From the NCBI RefSeq assembly GCF_014195685.1, contig NZ_JACICF010000001.1:815317-879316 (forward strand): a DNA stretch of 64,000 nucleotides, read 5' to 3'. Source of the DNA: Sphingomicrobium lutaoense (GTDB lineage: Bacteria; Pseudomonadota; Alphaproteobacteria; Sphingomonadales; Sphingomonadaceae). Of this stretch, positions 1 to 14,112 are shown piece by piece. The position numbers were made by a program, and so were the translations under genes. The notes under the pieces were generated by a model, which made no database searches, had not been told where the DNA came from, and worked only from the letters and a program-made list of their open reading frames with translations. How positions within the stretch are numbered: the stretch's first letter is position 1; the number at the start of each line of letters is the position of its first letter.

Positions 1-631
1 CGATGGTGCGGCCGCGCGGATCGCGGATCGGGATCATCAGCCGTCCGCGAAAGCGGTCGTAGGGCTCGCGGTCGTCGGGCCGGATGAGCATCCCGCTTTC
101 GATGAGCTTGTCATTGCCGAAACGGGAGAGCGCTGCTTTCAGCTTGCCGCGCGTGTCGGGTGCGAAGCCGAGACCGAACTTGGCGATGGTTTCCTTCGTG
201 AGGCCGCGCCGGTCGAGATAGGCGCGGGCACCCGCACCTTCGATTCCGCCCAGCTGCTCGCGGAACCAGGTGGCGGCGGCTTCGGTGACGTCGACCAGTC
301 CGGCGCGGCGTTCGGCGCGTTCCTGCGCTCGCGGATCGGGGGCGGGGACCTCCATGCCCGCCTTGCCCGCCAATTCCTTGACCGCGTCCATAAAGCCGAG
401 GCCGCGCGCATCGGTAAGATAGCGGATCGCGTCGCCATGCGCGCCGCAACCGAAGCAATGGTAGAACTGCTTCTCGTCATTGACAGTGAAGCTGGGCGTT
501 TTCTCGTTATGGAAGGGGCAGCAGGCCTTATATTCCTTGCCCGCGCGGATGAGCTTCACGTCCTGCCCGATGACCTGGCTGATGCGCGTGCGGGCGCGCA
601 GTTCATCGAGAAAGGCAGGCGAGAGGCTCAT
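1..631 (-). CDS. dnaG: DNA primase, N-terminal part (cut by window edge)
   Basis: DnaG synthesises the RNA primers for chromosome replication. Reading leftward from ATG 631 the protein begins MSLSPAFLDELRARTRISQVIG. It contains the CHC2 zinc-binding motif in the context CCPFHNEKTPSF followed by FYHCFGCGAHGDA, and then the start of the catalytic core. About 210 residues are present and the frame is open at base 1, so the Toprim domain and the C-terminal helicase-binding domain lie outside the window. The start lies 6 bases downstream of the stop of the YqeY-like gene, so the two are probably co-transcribed. A yqeY-dnaG pairing is common in alphaproteobacteria. Confidence 0.96.
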   Translation of the reverse strand, partial: MSLSPAFLDELRARTRISQVIGQDVKLIRAGKEYKACCPFHNEKTPSFTVNDEKQFYHCFGCGAHGDAIRYLTDARGLGFMDAVKELAGKAGMEVPAPDPRAQERAERRAGLVDVTEAAATWFREQLGGIEGAGARAYLDRRGLTKETIAKFGLGFAPDTRGKLKAALSRFGNDKLIESGMLIRPDDREPYDRFRGRLMIPIRDPRGRTI

Positions 632-637
632 CGCCTC

Positions 638-1093
638 TTATTGGCCTGAAAGAGCCGCCTTGGCCATCGCGCTGGCCTTTGCCGGTTCGATTGCCGCGCC
701 GTGACGCGCGCGGATTTCGGCCATCACCTTGCCCATGTCCTTCATCGAGGTGGCGCCGGTGTCGGCGATGACCGCGCGGACCGCGGCATCGGCTTCCTCG
801 TCGCCCAACTGCTTGGGAAGGTAGCGTTCGATGACCGCGATTTCGGCTTCTTCCTGTGCGGCGCGGTCGTCGGCTCCGCCTTTTCGAAACATCTCCGCCG
901 ATTCGCGGCGCTGCTTGACCATTTTCTGGAGGACCGCGGTGACATGGGCATCGTCGTCGGCGATTTCCTTGCCGCGCAGTTCGATGTCCTTGTTCTTGAT
1001 CTCGGATTGAATGAGCCGGATGGTCTGCAAGGCTTCCATCGCCTTGGTCTTCATTGCCTCGATTTGCGCCGCTTTCAACGTATCGCGAATCAT
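638..1093 (-). CDS. GatB/YqeY domain-containing protein
   Basis: Protein of 151 residues, typical of the YqeY-like family (about 150 aa). The family resembles the C-terminal tRNA-binding domain of the amidotransferase subunit GatB; its precise role is not settled. The N-terminus MIRDTLKAAQIEAMKTK and the stretch ERYLPKQLGDEEADAAVRAVI are family hallmarks. ATG 1093 is preferred because GGAGG sits just upstream; an in-frame ATG at 1108 has no ribosome site. It is followed at once by dnaG and shares a divergent upstream region with carA. Confidence 0.93.
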   Translation of the reverse strand: MIRDTLKAAQIEAMKTKAMEALQTIRLIQSEIKNKDIELRGKEIADDDAHVTAVLQKMVKQRRESAEMFRKGGADDRAAQEEAEIAVIERYLPKQLGDEEADAAVRAVIADTGATSMKDMGKVMAEIRARHGAAIEPAKASAMAKAALSGQ

Positions 1094-1155
1094 GTCGCCT
1101 CCGCTCATTTCAGGAAAGATTTCAGTCTAGCCGCAATTTCAATGATTTCACAGCG

Positions 1156-1184
1156 TTGACCTTGGCTGAAAACCCGCGTAGCCG
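1156..1184 (+). promoter_or_regulatory. Possible sigma-70 promoter for carAB
   Basis: TTGACC (1156-1161), a 17-base spacer and TAGCCG form a weak housekeeping-type promoter in the divergent gap before carA. A small hairpin (AGCCG-CTG-CGGCT) overlaps the -10 region. The -10 match is poor, so this is tentative. Confidence 0.28.
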
Positions 1185-1229
1185 CTGCGGCTTAGCGACA
1201 TTGCCGAACCCCTTCAGGAGCAGCCCCTC

Positions 1230-2399
1230 ATGGCCGAGCCGACCCACGCGCGCGCACCCCGTCCCCAGGGCGCAACCGGAGTCATTGTTTTTGCCGACGG
1301 GCGAACCATCTGGGGCCAGGGCTTCGGCGCCACCGGCGAAGCGGTGGGCGAGCTTTGCTTCAACACCTCGATGACCGGATACCAGGAAGTGATGACCGAC
1401 CCTTCCTATGCGCGGCAGGTGATCGCCTTCACCTTCCCCCATATCGGCAATGTCGGATCGAACGAGGAAGATGTCGAGGCAAGCGTCGCCCATGCGCTGG
1501 GCGCGATCGTGCGCGAGCCAGTGACGAGCCCGTCCAACTTTCGCTCGACCGTCGATTTCCCCGACTGGATGGCCGAGAACGACCGCATCGGCATCGCCGG
1601 GATCGACACCCGCGCGCTGACCCAGCTGGTGCGCCGCGAAGGGCCGCCGACCATCGCCATCGCGCATGACGAGAAGGGCGAATTCGACCTCGACAAGCTG
1701 CAGAAGATGGCCGCCGACTGGCCGGGACTGGAAGGCATGGACCTTGCCAAGGAAGTGTCGGCCAAGCAGCTTTTCCAATGGTCCGACGGGGGTTGGGAAT
1801 TGGGCGAGGGCTATCGGCTCGACCATGCCGATCCCAAGGCGCCGCATGTGGTCGCCATCGATTATGGTGCCAAGCGCAACATCTTCCGTAATCTCGTCGA
1901 AGCGGGGGCGCGGGTGACGGTGGTGCCCGCCGATGCGAGCTTCGAGGACATCATGAAGCATGAACCCGACGGCTTCTTCCTGTCGAACGGGCCGGGCGAT
2001 CCGGCGGCGACGGGCGAATATGCCATTCCGGTGATCCGGCAGCTATTGGAAACGGGCAAGCCACTGTTCGGCATCTGCCTCGGGCACCAGCTGCTTGCGC
2101 TCGCGGTGGGGGGCAAGACCGCGAAGATGTTCCAGGGGCATCGCGGGGCCAACCATCCGGTGCAGCGCTGCGAGGACGGCGCGGTCGAGATCACCAGCAT
2201 GAACCATGGCTTTGCCGTGATGCGCGAAGGCCTGCCGAACACGGTCCGGGAAACGCATGTCAGCCTGTTCGACGACAGCAATTGCGGCATCGAGCTGACC
2301 GACCGTCCCGCCTTCAGCGTCCAATATCATCCCGAGGCGAGCCCGGGGCCGATGGATAGCTTCTATCTCTTTGAAAAATTTGTTGGGATGATGAAATAA
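1230..2399 (+). CDS. carA: Carbamoyl-phosphate synthase small (glutaminase) subunit
   Basis: CarA hydrolyses glutamine and channels ammonia to CarB for carbamoyl phosphate, the precursor of arginine and pyrimidines. The 389-residue product has the CPSase small-chain N-terminal domain (FNTSMTGYQEVMTDPSY) and a class I glutamine amidotransferase domain with nucleophile Cys near 283 (GICLGHQ) and the His/Glu pair near 367-369 (QYHPEA). AGGAG lies 9 bases before ATG 1230. The TAA stop is followed directly by the ATG of carB with no gap, so the subunits are translationally coupled. Confidence 0.98.
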   Translation: MAEPTHARAPRPQGATGVIVFADGRTIWGQGFGATGEAVGELCFNTSMTGYQEVMTDPSYARQVIAFTFPHIGNVGSNEEDVEASVAHALGAIVREPVTSPSNFRSTVDFPDWMAENDRIGIAGIDTRALTQLVRREGPPTIAIAHDEKGEFDLDKLQKMAADWPGLEGMDLAKEVSAKQLFQWSDGGWELGEGYRLDHADPKAPHVVAIDYGAKRNIFRNLVEAGARVTVVPADASFEDIMKHEPDGFFLSNGPGDPAATGEYAIPVIRQLLETGKPLFGICLGHQLLALAVGGKTAKMFQGHRGANHPVQRCEDGAVEITSMNHGFAVMREGLPNTVRETHVSLFDDSNCGIELTDRPAFSVQYHPEASPGPMDSFYLFEKFVGMMK

Positions 2400-5759
<3,360 letters not shown>

Positions 5760-5836
5760 ACTATCCACCACAACCGGTCCGCCATGCGCTCCCATAAGGG
5801 GGCGGTGGGCAGGTTTTGACAAAGGAATTATTGGCG

Positions 5837-6313
5837 ATGGCAACCGAAAAAGTGCCCATGCTGGCAGAAGGCCACCGCAAATTGTCGGATGAAGTGCGCC
5901 GACTGAAGACAATCGAACGCCCCGCGGTCATCGACGCGATCGAGGAAGCGCGGGCGCATGGCGACCTGTCGGAAAATGCCGAATATCACGCCGCCAAGGA
6001 GCGGCAGGGCCAGATCGAGGCAATGATCGCCGACATCGAGGACCGGCTGAGCCGCGCGATGGTGATCGACCCCGCCGAACTGTCGGGCGACAAGGTCGTG
6101 TTCGGCGCGACTGTCCAGCTTCTCGACGAGGACGACAACAAGAAGGTCTATCAGCTGGTCGGCGAAACCGAGGCCGACGCTTCGGCGGGCCGGATCAGCT
6201 ATAATTCGCCGCTGGCCCGCGCGCTTATCGGGCGCACGGTCGGTGACGAAGTCGAAGTCACCACCCCTGCGGGCGACCGCTATTACGAAATCGCCAAGGT
6301 GGAATTCAAATAG
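5837..6313 (+). CDS. greA: Transcription elongation factor GreA
   Basis: GreA rescues backtracked RNA polymerase by stimulating cleavage of the nascent RNA. The 158-residue protein has the N-terminal coiled coil with the conserved [17 protein letters not shown] tip containing the acidic residues that reach into the polymerase secondary channel, and the C-terminal FKBP-like domain ([17 protein letters not shown]). ATG 5837 is chosen over an in-frame TTG at 5816 because AAAGGAA lies about 9 bases upstream and the family N-terminus MATEKVPML matches. Confidence 0.97.
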   Translation: MATEKVPMLAEGHRKLSDEVRRLKTIERPAVIDAIEEARAHGDLSENAEYHAAKERQGQIEAMIADIEDRLSRAMVIDPAELSGDKVVFGATVQLLDEDDNKKVYQLVGETEADASAGRISYNSPLARALIGRTVGDEVEVTTPAGDRYYEIAKVEFK

Positions 6314-6315
6314 GC

Positions 6316-6948
6316 ATGTGGGCCGGCGCCACCCGGACGGTCACTTTCTGGATCGCGGTCCTGACCGTCCTCGCCAGCGTCCTGGTGCTGGCTGCCGGCC
6401 TTCTTCCCGAAGCCGCGATGCGCGGGGGGATGATCCCTGTCCGGCTTTCGGGGTTGGCTGACCTGCCGGGCGCGCTTCCCGCCTGGCTCACGCCCTTGTC
6501 GGCGACGCTGTTGCACGGCGATTATGTGCACCTCATCTCCAACCTGCTCATCCTCCTATGGTGCGGGATGTCGGTCGAGCGGATCCTCGGCAAGCTCCAC
6601 CTTGTTCTCATCTATCTCGTCGGGGCTTATGCGTCGGGGGTCGCGCAATGGCTCACCGAGCCTGAAGGGCTCGTGCCGATGGTGGGTGCCTCGGGCGCGG
6701 TGAGTGCGGTGCTGGGGGCCTATGCGCTGGCGTTCAGCGCGCCCAAGGCCTTCACCCGTTCGCCCGCGCTCAATCGCCTCATCAATGCGGCATGGCTGCT
6801 GGCCTTCTGGGTGTTTCTCCAGTGGGCGATCGACCTGTTGGGGAATAGCGGGGGGCCGCAGATCGCGACTGCCGCCCATGTCGGCGGGTTCGTCGCGGGG
6901 ATGGCGATGTTCACACCGCTTTTAATCTGGAAATACCGCCGCGCCTGA
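6316..6948 (+). CDS. Rhomboid-family intramembrane serine protease
   Basis: Polytopic inner-membrane protein of 210 residues in the rhomboid (S54) family, which cleaves substrates inside the bilayer. The catalytic dyad is visible: Ser near 126 in GASGAVS and His near 188 in AAHVGG. The HGDYVHLISNLLIL segment carries the conserved His and Asn of the oxyanion region. About six hydrophobic helices can be traced. It starts 2 bases after the greA stop, so it is probably transcribed with greA. Substrates are unknown. Confidence 0.92.
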   Translation: MWAGATRTVTFWIAVLTVLASVLVLAAGLLPEAAMRGGMIPVRLSGLADLPGALPAWLTPLSATLLHGDYVHLISNLLILLWCGMSVERILGKLHLVLIYLVGAYASGVAQWLTEPEGLVPMVGASGAVSAVLGAYALAFSAPKAFTRSPALNRLINAAWLLAFWVFLQWAIDLLGNSGGPQIATAAHVGGFVAGMAMFTPLLIWKYRRA

Positions 6949-6984
6949 CGACAGGCGCAGCGGCATCATTCCTGCGGTGCGCCG

Positions 6985-7224
6985 TTAGTCGGCGGGCTGT
7001 TCGGCCTCGACGTCCACCTCGGGTTCGAGGAGGCGGTGCAGATGGACCACCACATATTTCATCTCGGCATCGTCGACGGTGCGCTGCGCACAGCCGCGCC
7101 AAGCCTCTTCGGCGGCGGCATAATTGTCGTAGAGACCCACGAGATCGATCGATTCGAGGTCGGTGAATTCAAGGCCACGCGGGTCTTTCACCCGGCCGCC
7201 GAAAACCAAATGAAGCTTGCTCAT
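6985..7224 (-). CDS. DUF4170-like small protein
   Basis: Protein of 79 residues (MSKLHLVFGGRV at the N-terminus; AEEAWRGCAQRTVDDAEM in the middle). Pattern and length fit the alphaproteobacterial DUF4170 family, whose function is unknown. ATG 7224 is chosen by the family-like N-terminus. It is convergent with the rhomboid gene and lies 52 bases downstream of a leftward stress-type gene group, so it could be its last member. The family assignment is from memory of the pattern only. Confidence 0.72.
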   Translation of the reverse strand: MSKLHLVFGGRVKDPRGLEFTDLESIDLVGLYDNYAAAEEAWRGCAQRTVDDAEMKYVVVHLHRLLEPEVDVEAEQPAD

Positions 7225-7276
7225 GGGCGGCCCGCTAGCAGCATTTTGCCGTTTTGCGAAGCCGCCATGAGACGCG

Positions 7277-7774
7277 TCACTTCTTGACGGCCTGCGTCGC
7301 CGCGTCGGCCGAACGGCGAGCGGCGCTGCCAAGGCCCTTCACGACGTCGCGAACCACATTCTCGGCCGCGCTGGTGGTGATGCCCTTTTCCTCGAGGGTC
7401 GATTTGCCGGCGTCGCGAGCTGCATCATAGGCGCTGTGGGCGCGCTGGTTGAGCTTGGTGCCGACGTCAGACAGGGCCTTTTTCTCGCGTTCGCTGCGGG
7501 GCAGGAGCGCGCCGAGGATCATCCCCAGCGCAAGGCCGCCACCCAGGGCGAGGAGCGGGGATTCCTGGATGCCTTCGCCGGTCTTCGCTTTTGCATTACG
7601 CGCGCTCGAACGGCTCGAGTCATAAGCGGCAATCGCCTTTTCACGGGCGGTGCCATAGGCCGCCGCGGTCTTGTCGCGGGCACCGTCATAGGCATCGCCC
7701 ATCTTTTCGCGTGCCGCGCGTGCGGTTTCGCTCATCTTTTCCTGTGCCTGCTTGGCTTTGTCCTTGACGCTCAT
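7277..7774 (-). CDS. Coiled-coil membrane-anchored stress-type protein
   Basis: Protein of 165 residues with an alanine/lysine-rich amphipathic N-terminal helix made of repeats of the type AREKxxxAYDxAR, then one hydrophobic helix (LLALGGGLALGMILGALLP, near residues 73-91), then another charged helical tail. The architecture resembles YtxH/YqjD-type proteins that associate with the inner membrane under stress, but no catalytic motif is present. Its start overlaps the 3' end of the upstream DUF3618-like gene (7771-7774), indicating translational coupling. Function unknown. Confidence 0.85.
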   Translation of the reverse strand: MSVKDKAKQAQEKMSETARAAREKMGDAYDGARDKTAAAYGTAREKAIAAYDSSRSSARNAKAKTGEGIQESPLLALGGGLALGMILGALLPRSEREKKALSDVGTKLNQRAHSAYDAARDAGKSTLEEKGITTSAAENVVRDVVKGLGSAARRSADAATQAVKK

Positions 7775-8208
7775 TTGACCTTCTCCACTTTCCTTTTCTC
7801 TTGCTTGGGGGTGACGCGCTTGGCCATGCGGGCCACCGCGACGGGGCTTTCGGGGGCACTCATCTCGAGCTTTTCATCGGCGAGCCTCGCGGCCTTTTCG
7901 TCATGGTCCGACGTCACGCGCTGATAGGCATTGCTGGCGAGGCGGGAGACGGGCTTGCGCGCCATGAACAGCGTCGCGGCGGCAATCGCCCCGCCGACCA
8001 GCCAGGGCCGGTTGCGCGCCGCGACGGTGGCTTCCTGCGCGATGCGTTCGGCCTTGTTCTTGGTCGCTTCCCAGACCTGGTCGGCGACCAGATCGGGGGC
8101 GAGCCGGCGCTTGGCTTCGCCGATCGCGAGCTTGGTGCTGTGCATCAGCTGCGCGCGCTTGGCCTCCACATTGTTCTGGGCGGCGATCACTCGGGGATCG
8201 GTCTTCAT
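7771..8208 (-). CDS. DUF3618-like membrane protein
   Basis: Protein of 145 residues. The N-terminal part (VIAAQNNVEAKRAQLMHSTK) resembles the helical DUF3618 domain, and a hydrophobic segment (WLVGGAIAAATLFMA) follows near residue 75-90; the tail is charged. ATG 8208 overlaps the end of the holin-like gene upstream by 4 bases. In sphingomonads and relatives such genes often sit beside phage-holin-family genes in stress-induced operons; that placement is known, the biochemical role is not. Confidence 0.83.
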   Translation of the reverse strand: MKTDPRVIAAQNNVEAKRAQLMHSTKLAIGEAKRRLAPDLVADQVWEATKNKAERIAQEATVAARNRPWLVGGAIAAATLFMARKPVSRLASNAYQRVTSDHDEKAARLADEKLEMSAPESPVAVARMAKRVTPKQEKRKVEKVK

Positions 8209-8552
8209 TCGATATTCTCCAGTGAAGACTTGGCCCACATGGCCAGTCCGCCCGCAATTGCGAGGGCGATGAGAGTGGCGATCAGCCCGCCGCCAAGCGG
8301 GCCGATCAGCGTTGCCAATGCCGCACCGATCGTGAGTATGAGCGCAACGACGCCCGCGATCGCGAACAGCAGCGCCGCGCCCAACAGGATCGCGGGCCGG
8401 CGATAGCGGTTGGCATGGCTGAGCGCCTTGACCTTGGCGAGTTCTACCTCGGCCTCGGCCAGTTCGCGGGCGTCTGCCACCACCTTGCCCAGCATGTCGC
8501 CGATGCCCTTGTCGGCATCGAACTGCTGCGGATCCTCGCTCTTGTCCAGCAT
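8205..8552 (-). CDS. Phage-holin-family (DUF1469-type) inner-membrane protein
   Basis: Protein of 115 residues with a charged N-terminal helix (ADARELAEAEVELAKVKA) and two transmembrane helices, about residues 53-80 and 84-106. This is the layout of the chromosomal putative actinobacteriophage holin III/DUF1469 family, which despite its name is usually not associated with prophage. No lysis or phage gene is nearby. It overlaps the next gene and follows the first gene of the operon by 10 bases. Confidence 0.85.
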   Translation of the reverse strand: MLDKSEDPQQFDADKGIGDMLGKVVADARELAEAEVELAKVKALSHANRYRRPAILLGAALLFAIAGVVALILTIGAALATLIGPLGGGLIATLIALAIAGGLAMWAKSSLENIE

Positions 8553-8562
8553 CCGGCCTCGA

Positions 8563-10530
<1,968 letters not shown>

Positions 10531-10568
10531 GGCGAAATCGCTTGCGTGGGCGCGGGCTTTCTGATTCT

Positions 10569-10889
10569 ATGGAATTCATGGGAATGGGGCGCAAGACAAT
10601 CGGGATGCTTCGCCGGGCAATGGTGCCCGCGCTGGCGACGGTCGTGATCGGCAATTTTGCCGGTTATGCGGTGGCGGGCGATAATGGCCTCCTTGCCTGG
10701 GGCGGCTATTACCGGGACCATGAGGAGCGGCAGGCCGAACTCGATGCGCTCAAGGAAGAACGCGACCGGCTCAAGCATCGCTCGGCGCTTCTCGATCCGC
10801 GCAAGGCCGATCCCGACATGGCCGAGGAACTGGTGCGCAAGGACCTGGGCCTGGTGCGCGACGACGAAATCATCATCCCGCTCGACTGA
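10569..10889 (+). CDS. ftsB: Septum formation initiator family protein (FtsB/DivIC)
   Basis: Small bitopic division protein of about 106 residues. It has one N-terminal transmembrane helix (MVPALATVVIGNFAGYAV), a coiled coil (EERQAELDALKEERDRLKHR) and the family tail DPDMAEELVRKDLGLVRDDEIIIPL. FtsB links FtsL and FtsQ in the divisome. The start is uncertain between ATGs at 10569, 10578 and 10584, none with a clear ribosome site. The eno-ftsB-pdhA order is common in alphaproteobacteria. Confidence 0.9.
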   Translation: MEFMGMGRKTIGMLRRAMVPALATVVIGNFAGYAVAGDNGLLAWGGYYRDHEERQAELDALKEERDRLKHRSALLDPRKADPDMAEELVRKDLGLVRDDEIIIPLD

Positions 10890-10914
10890 AGTCGGCCAAA
10901 GTCAAATCGGCGGA

Positions 10915-10943
10915 TTGCCAATTCCGTAACGTCACCCTTATAG
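10915..10943 (+). promoter_or_regulatory. Probable sigma-70 promoter for pdhAB
   Basis: TTGCCA (10915-10920), exactly 17 bases, then TTATAG (10938-10943), lying 31 bases before the GTG of pdhA in the only gap of the eno-ftsB-pdhA stretch. Sequence match only. Confidence 0.45.
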
Positions 10944-10973
10944 AGCGGCTCGCACAACAGGAGACAGGTCACC

Positions 10974-12032
10974 GTGGCGCGTACCGCGAAGCAAAAGACG
11001 TCCTCGAAAAAGGCGCAGCCGCCGCTCGGAAACAAGGAGCGTCCGCCCGAACCCAAACGCTACAAGGCGTCGAAAGAAGAACTGCTCGATTTCTACAAGC
11101 AGATGCTTCTCATTCGTCGCTTCGAGGAGCGGGCAGGGCAGCTTTACGGTCTCGGCCTCATCGGTGGTTTCTGCCATCTCTACATCGGGCAGGAAGCGGT
11201 CGCGGTGGGCCTGCAGAGCGCGATGACCGTCGGCAAGGACAGCGTCATCACAGGCTATCGCGACCATGGGCACATGCTGGCCTATGGCATCGATCCCAAG
11301 GTCATCATGGCCGAACTGACGGGCCGCGAAGCAGGCATTTCGCGCGGCAAGGGCGGCTCGATGCACATGTTCAGCGTCGAGCATGGCTTTTACGGCGGTC
11401 ATGGCATCGTGGGGGCGCAGGTGTCGCTCGGCACCGGTCTCGCCTTCAAGCATAAATATGCCGACGACGGCGGAGTGAACCTCGCCTATTTCGGCGATGG
11501 TGCGGCGAACCAGGGCCAGGTCTATGAAAGCTTCAACATGGCGGAGCTCTGGAACCTGCCGATCATCTACGCCATCGAGAACAACCATTATGCGATGGGC
11601 ACCAGCGTCGAGCGATCGGCATCGGAGCCCGATTTTTACAAGCGCGGCGAAAGCTTCCAGATTCCCGGCATCCAGGTCGATGGCATGGACGTGCTGGCGG
11701 TGCGCGGTGCGGCCGAAGTCGCGCTCGAATGGACTCGCTCGGGCAAGGGGCCGATCATCCTCGAGCTCAAGACCTATCGCTATCGCGGCCATTCGATGAG
11801 CGATCCGGCCAAATATCGCACCCGCGAGGAAGTCGACAGCTACAAGAAGGAAAAGGATCCGATCGAGCGGATCAAGGCCGAACTCGAAAAGGCCGGGGTT
11901 GCCGAGGAAGAGCTCAAGGCAACCGACAAGGAAATCAAGGACATCATGGTCGAAGCTGCCAAGTTTGCCGAAGAAACGCCGGAGCCTGATCCCTCCGAAC
12001 TCTACACCGATGTTCTGGTGGAGGAATATTGA
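10974..12032 (+). CDS. pdhA: Pyruvate dehydrogenase E1 component, alpha subunit
   Basis: With PdhB forms the thiamine-diphosphate-dependent E1 that decarboxylates pyruvate and acetylates the lipoyl arm. The 352-residue protein has the E1-alpha signatures: [22 protein letters not shown], and the ThDP motif [20 protein letters not shown]...ENN, plus the phosphorylation-loop-like [13 protein letters not shown]. Start is GTG 10974 with AGGAGA upstream. Its stop overlaps the ATG of pdhB by one base, so the subunits are translationally coupled. The N-terminal 30 residues are Lys/Pro-rich. Confidence 0.97.
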   Translation: MARTAKQKTSSKKAQPPLGNKERPPEPKRYKASKEELLDFYKQMLLIRRFEERAGQLYGLGLIGGFCHLYIGQEAVAVGLQSAMTVGKDSVITGYRDHGHMLAYGIDPKVIMAELTGREAGISRGKGGSMHMFSVEHGFYGGHGIVGAQVSLGTGLAFKHKYADDGGVNLAYFGDGAANQGQVYESFNMAELWNLPIIYAIENNHYAMGTSVERSASEPDFYKRGESFQIPGIQVDGMDVLAVRGAAEVALEWTRSGKGPIILELKTYRYRGHSMSDPAKYRTREEVDSYKKEKDPIERIKAELEKAGVAEEELKATDKEIKDIMVEAAKFAEETPEPDPSELYTDVLVEEY

Positions 12033-13423
12033 TGGCGAGCGAACTGAAGATGCCGGCGCTGTCGCCCACGATGGAAGAGGGCACGCTGGCCAAGTGGCTC
12101 GTCAAGGAAGGCGACCAGATCAACGCCGGTGACATTCTTGCCGAGATCGAGACCGACAAGGCGACGATGGAATTTGAAGCCGTTGACGAAGGGGTTCTTC
12201 TGAAGATCCTTGTCGATGAAGGCACCGACAATGTCGCCGTGGGCAGCGCCATCGCGATCATCGGCGAAGAGGGCGAAGATGCGGGCGATGTCGAATCTGC
12301 AGCGCCCGAAGCCGAGCCGGTCGAGGACGTACCGGGCGAAGGCAAGGATGTCGGCCGCGAGGAAAGCGAGGCCGAGCTGACCAAGGTCGATGCCAAGCCG
12401 CGCGTCACCCATGTCGATGCCGACCTTCCCGAAGGCACCCAAATGGTCTCGACCAGCGTTCGCGAAGCATTGCGCGATGCCATGGCCGAGGAAATGCGCA
12501 AGGACGAGCGCGTCTTCGTGATGGGCGAGGAAGTCGCGCAATATCAGGGCGCCTACAAGGTGACCCAGGGCCTGCTTGACGAATTTGGCGAAAAACGCGT
12601 CATCGACACGCCGATTACCGAATATGGCTTTGCCGGCGTTGGTTCGGGCGCGGCGATGGGCGGACTGCGCCCGGTCATCGAATTCATGACCTTCAACTTC
12701 GCCATGCAGGCGATCGACCACATCATCAATTCGGCGGCCAAGACCAATTATATGTCGGGCGGCCAGATGCGCTGTCCGATCGTGTTCCGCGGTCCCAATG
12801 GCGCAGCGAGCCGCGTGGCGGCGCAGCACAGCCAGAATTACGGGCCCTGGTATGCCAGCGTTCCGGGCCTGGTCGTCATTTCGCCTTATACCGCGGCGGA
12901 TGCCAAGGGCTTGCTCAAGGCAGCGATCCGGTCCGAGGATCCGGTGGTCTTCCTCGAAAACGAACTGCTTTATGGCGAGAAGTTCGACGTGCCCGACGTG
13001 GAGGATTATGTCCTGCCGATCGGCAAGGCGCGCATCGCCCGTGAAGGCAGCGACGTGACGCTCGTTTCCTATTCGATCGGGGTGGGCGTAGCCCTGGAAG
13101 CCGCCGAGACGCTGGCCGAGGATGGAATCGAAGCCGAGGTGATCGATCTTCGCACGCTTCGTCCGCTCGATACCGCGACGGTGCTCAACAGCCTTTCCAA
13201 GACCAATCGCATGGTCGTGGTCGAGGAAGGCTGGCCGGCCTGCTCGATCGCCTCGGAAATCATGGCCGTGGCGATGGAAGAGGGCTTCGACGATCTCGAT
13301 GCGCCGGTGCTTCGCGTCACCAACGAGGACGTGCCCTTGCCCTATGCCGCCAATCTCGAGAAGCTCGCGCTGGTCAAGCCCGAAGCGGTGGTCGAGGCGG
13401 CGCGGAAGGTGAGCTATCGCTGA
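12032..13423 (+). CDS. pdhB: Pyruvate dehydrogenase E1 component, beta subunit, with lipoyl domain
   Basis: Protein of 463 residues made of an N-terminal lipoyl domain (about 1-80, modified Lys in [11 protein letters not shown]), a Glu-rich flexible linker (about 85-130), and the E1-beta transketolase-like domain (from [13 protein letters not shown]) with the C-terminal domain. The extra lipoyl domain on E1-beta is an alphaproteobacterial feature; it would be a substrate of the LipA encoded at 54.2 kb. No E2 or E3 gene follows in this window. Confidence 0.97.
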   Translation: MASELKMPALSPTMEEGTLAKWLVKEGDQINAGDILAEIETDKATMEFEAVDEGVLLKILVDEGTDNVAVGSAIAIIGEEGEDAGDVESAAPEAEPVEDVPGEGKDVGREESEAELTKVDAKPRVTHVDADLPEGTQMVSTSVREALRDAMAEEMRKDERVFVMGEEVAQYQGAYKVTQGLLDEFGEKRVIDTPITEYGFAGVGSGAAMGGLRPVIEFMTFNFAMQAIDHIINSAAKTNYMSGGQMRCPIVFRGPNGAASRVAAQHSQNYGPWYASVPGLVVISPYTAADAKGLLKAAIRSEDPVVFLENELLYGEKFDVPDVEDYVLPIGKARIAREGSDVTLVSYSIGVGVALEAAETLAEDGIEAEVIDLRTLRPLDTATVLNSLSKTNRMVVVEEGWPACSIASEIMAVAMEEGFDDLDAPVLRVTNEDVPLPYAANLEKLALVKPEAVVEAARKVSYR

Positions 13424-13430
13424 AGGCGAC

Positions 13431-14063
13431 CTGACGCCTGACCGGGCGCTGGCGCTGACCCATTTTGCCGGCGCGCTGCGCCCTGCGGTCGAGGCGATCT
13501 GGCGCATCGATGCGACGCTGGCCGAAGTGGTCGCGAGCACGACCGAGCCTGCGGTGGGAGCGATCCGCCTCGCCTGGTGGAGGGAGGCGCTCAAAAAGCT
13601 CGACCATTCGGACCCGCCCGCCGAACCGCGCCTGTCGGCGATTGCGGCCGAATGCCTTCCGCGCGGCGTGAGCGGCGCGATGCTCAGCGAGATCGAGGAT
13701 GGCTATGCCACGCTTCTCGATCCCGAACCCGACCTTGACCGCATTTCGCGGAGCGGCGCCGCACTGTTCGGTGCGATTGCCCTCCTGTTGGACGCCGAGG
13801 ACCCGAAACTTGCCGATGCGGGTGCGCTTGCCATGCTGGCGCGGGTGCGCGGGCTGTCGAGCGAGGATGTGAAGCCTGCGGCGCTGGAGAAAATGCGGGC
13901 CTTGCGGGGACATCGCTTTGCCGCGCCGCTTCGCCCGTTGACCATACTTGCGAGGCTGGCGGCGCGCGATTTCCTGCGCCGCGTCGTGGAAGCCGAGGCC
14001 ACTCCCGGGCGGGCTTTCGCGATGTTGAGCCATCGGTTGAGCGGGGTGGTGACAGCGCGGTGA
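13431..14063 (+). CDS. Squalene/phytoene synthase-like protein, start codon unclear
   Basis: About 210 residues resembling the trans-isoprenyl diphosphate synthase/NDUFAF6-type fold: ALALTHFAGALRPAVEAIW, then GAIRLAWWREAL and AAPLRPLTILARLAARD near the C-terminus. The paired Asp-rich DxxxD motifs of true squalene/phytoene synthases are not visible, so catalysis is doubtful; an assembly-factor role like NDUFAF6 is possible. Family similarity begins before any ATG, GTG or TTG: the frame is open from 13413, and the only canonical start is GTG 13527, which would remove about 30 matching residues. Candidate starts are ACG 13434 or CTG 13431 (after GAAGG) and ATC 13416 (after GGAAGGTGAG). It follows pdhB by a few bases. 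Confidence 0.75.
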   Translation: MTPDRALALTHFAGALRPAVEAIWRIDATLAEVVASTTEPAVGAIRLAWWREALKKLDHSDPPAEPRLSAIAAECLPRGVSGAMLSEIEDGYATLLDPEPDLDRISRSGAALFGAIALLLDAEDPKLADAGALAMLARVRGLSSEDVKPAALEKMRALRGHRFAAPLRPLTILARLAARDFLRRVVEAEATPGRAFAMLSHRLSGVVTAR

Positions 14064-14112
14064 CGAACCGCTAGGCAGGCCGGGCCGGATCGATGACTAT
14101 GAGGAGCCTTGA

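Noticed and set aside
8205-8552. Holin-family gene as evidence of a prophage.
   Set aside because: No terminase, capsid, integrase or endolysin gene is nearby and the neighbours are stress-type chromosomal genes; the DUF1469-type holin family is common outside phages.
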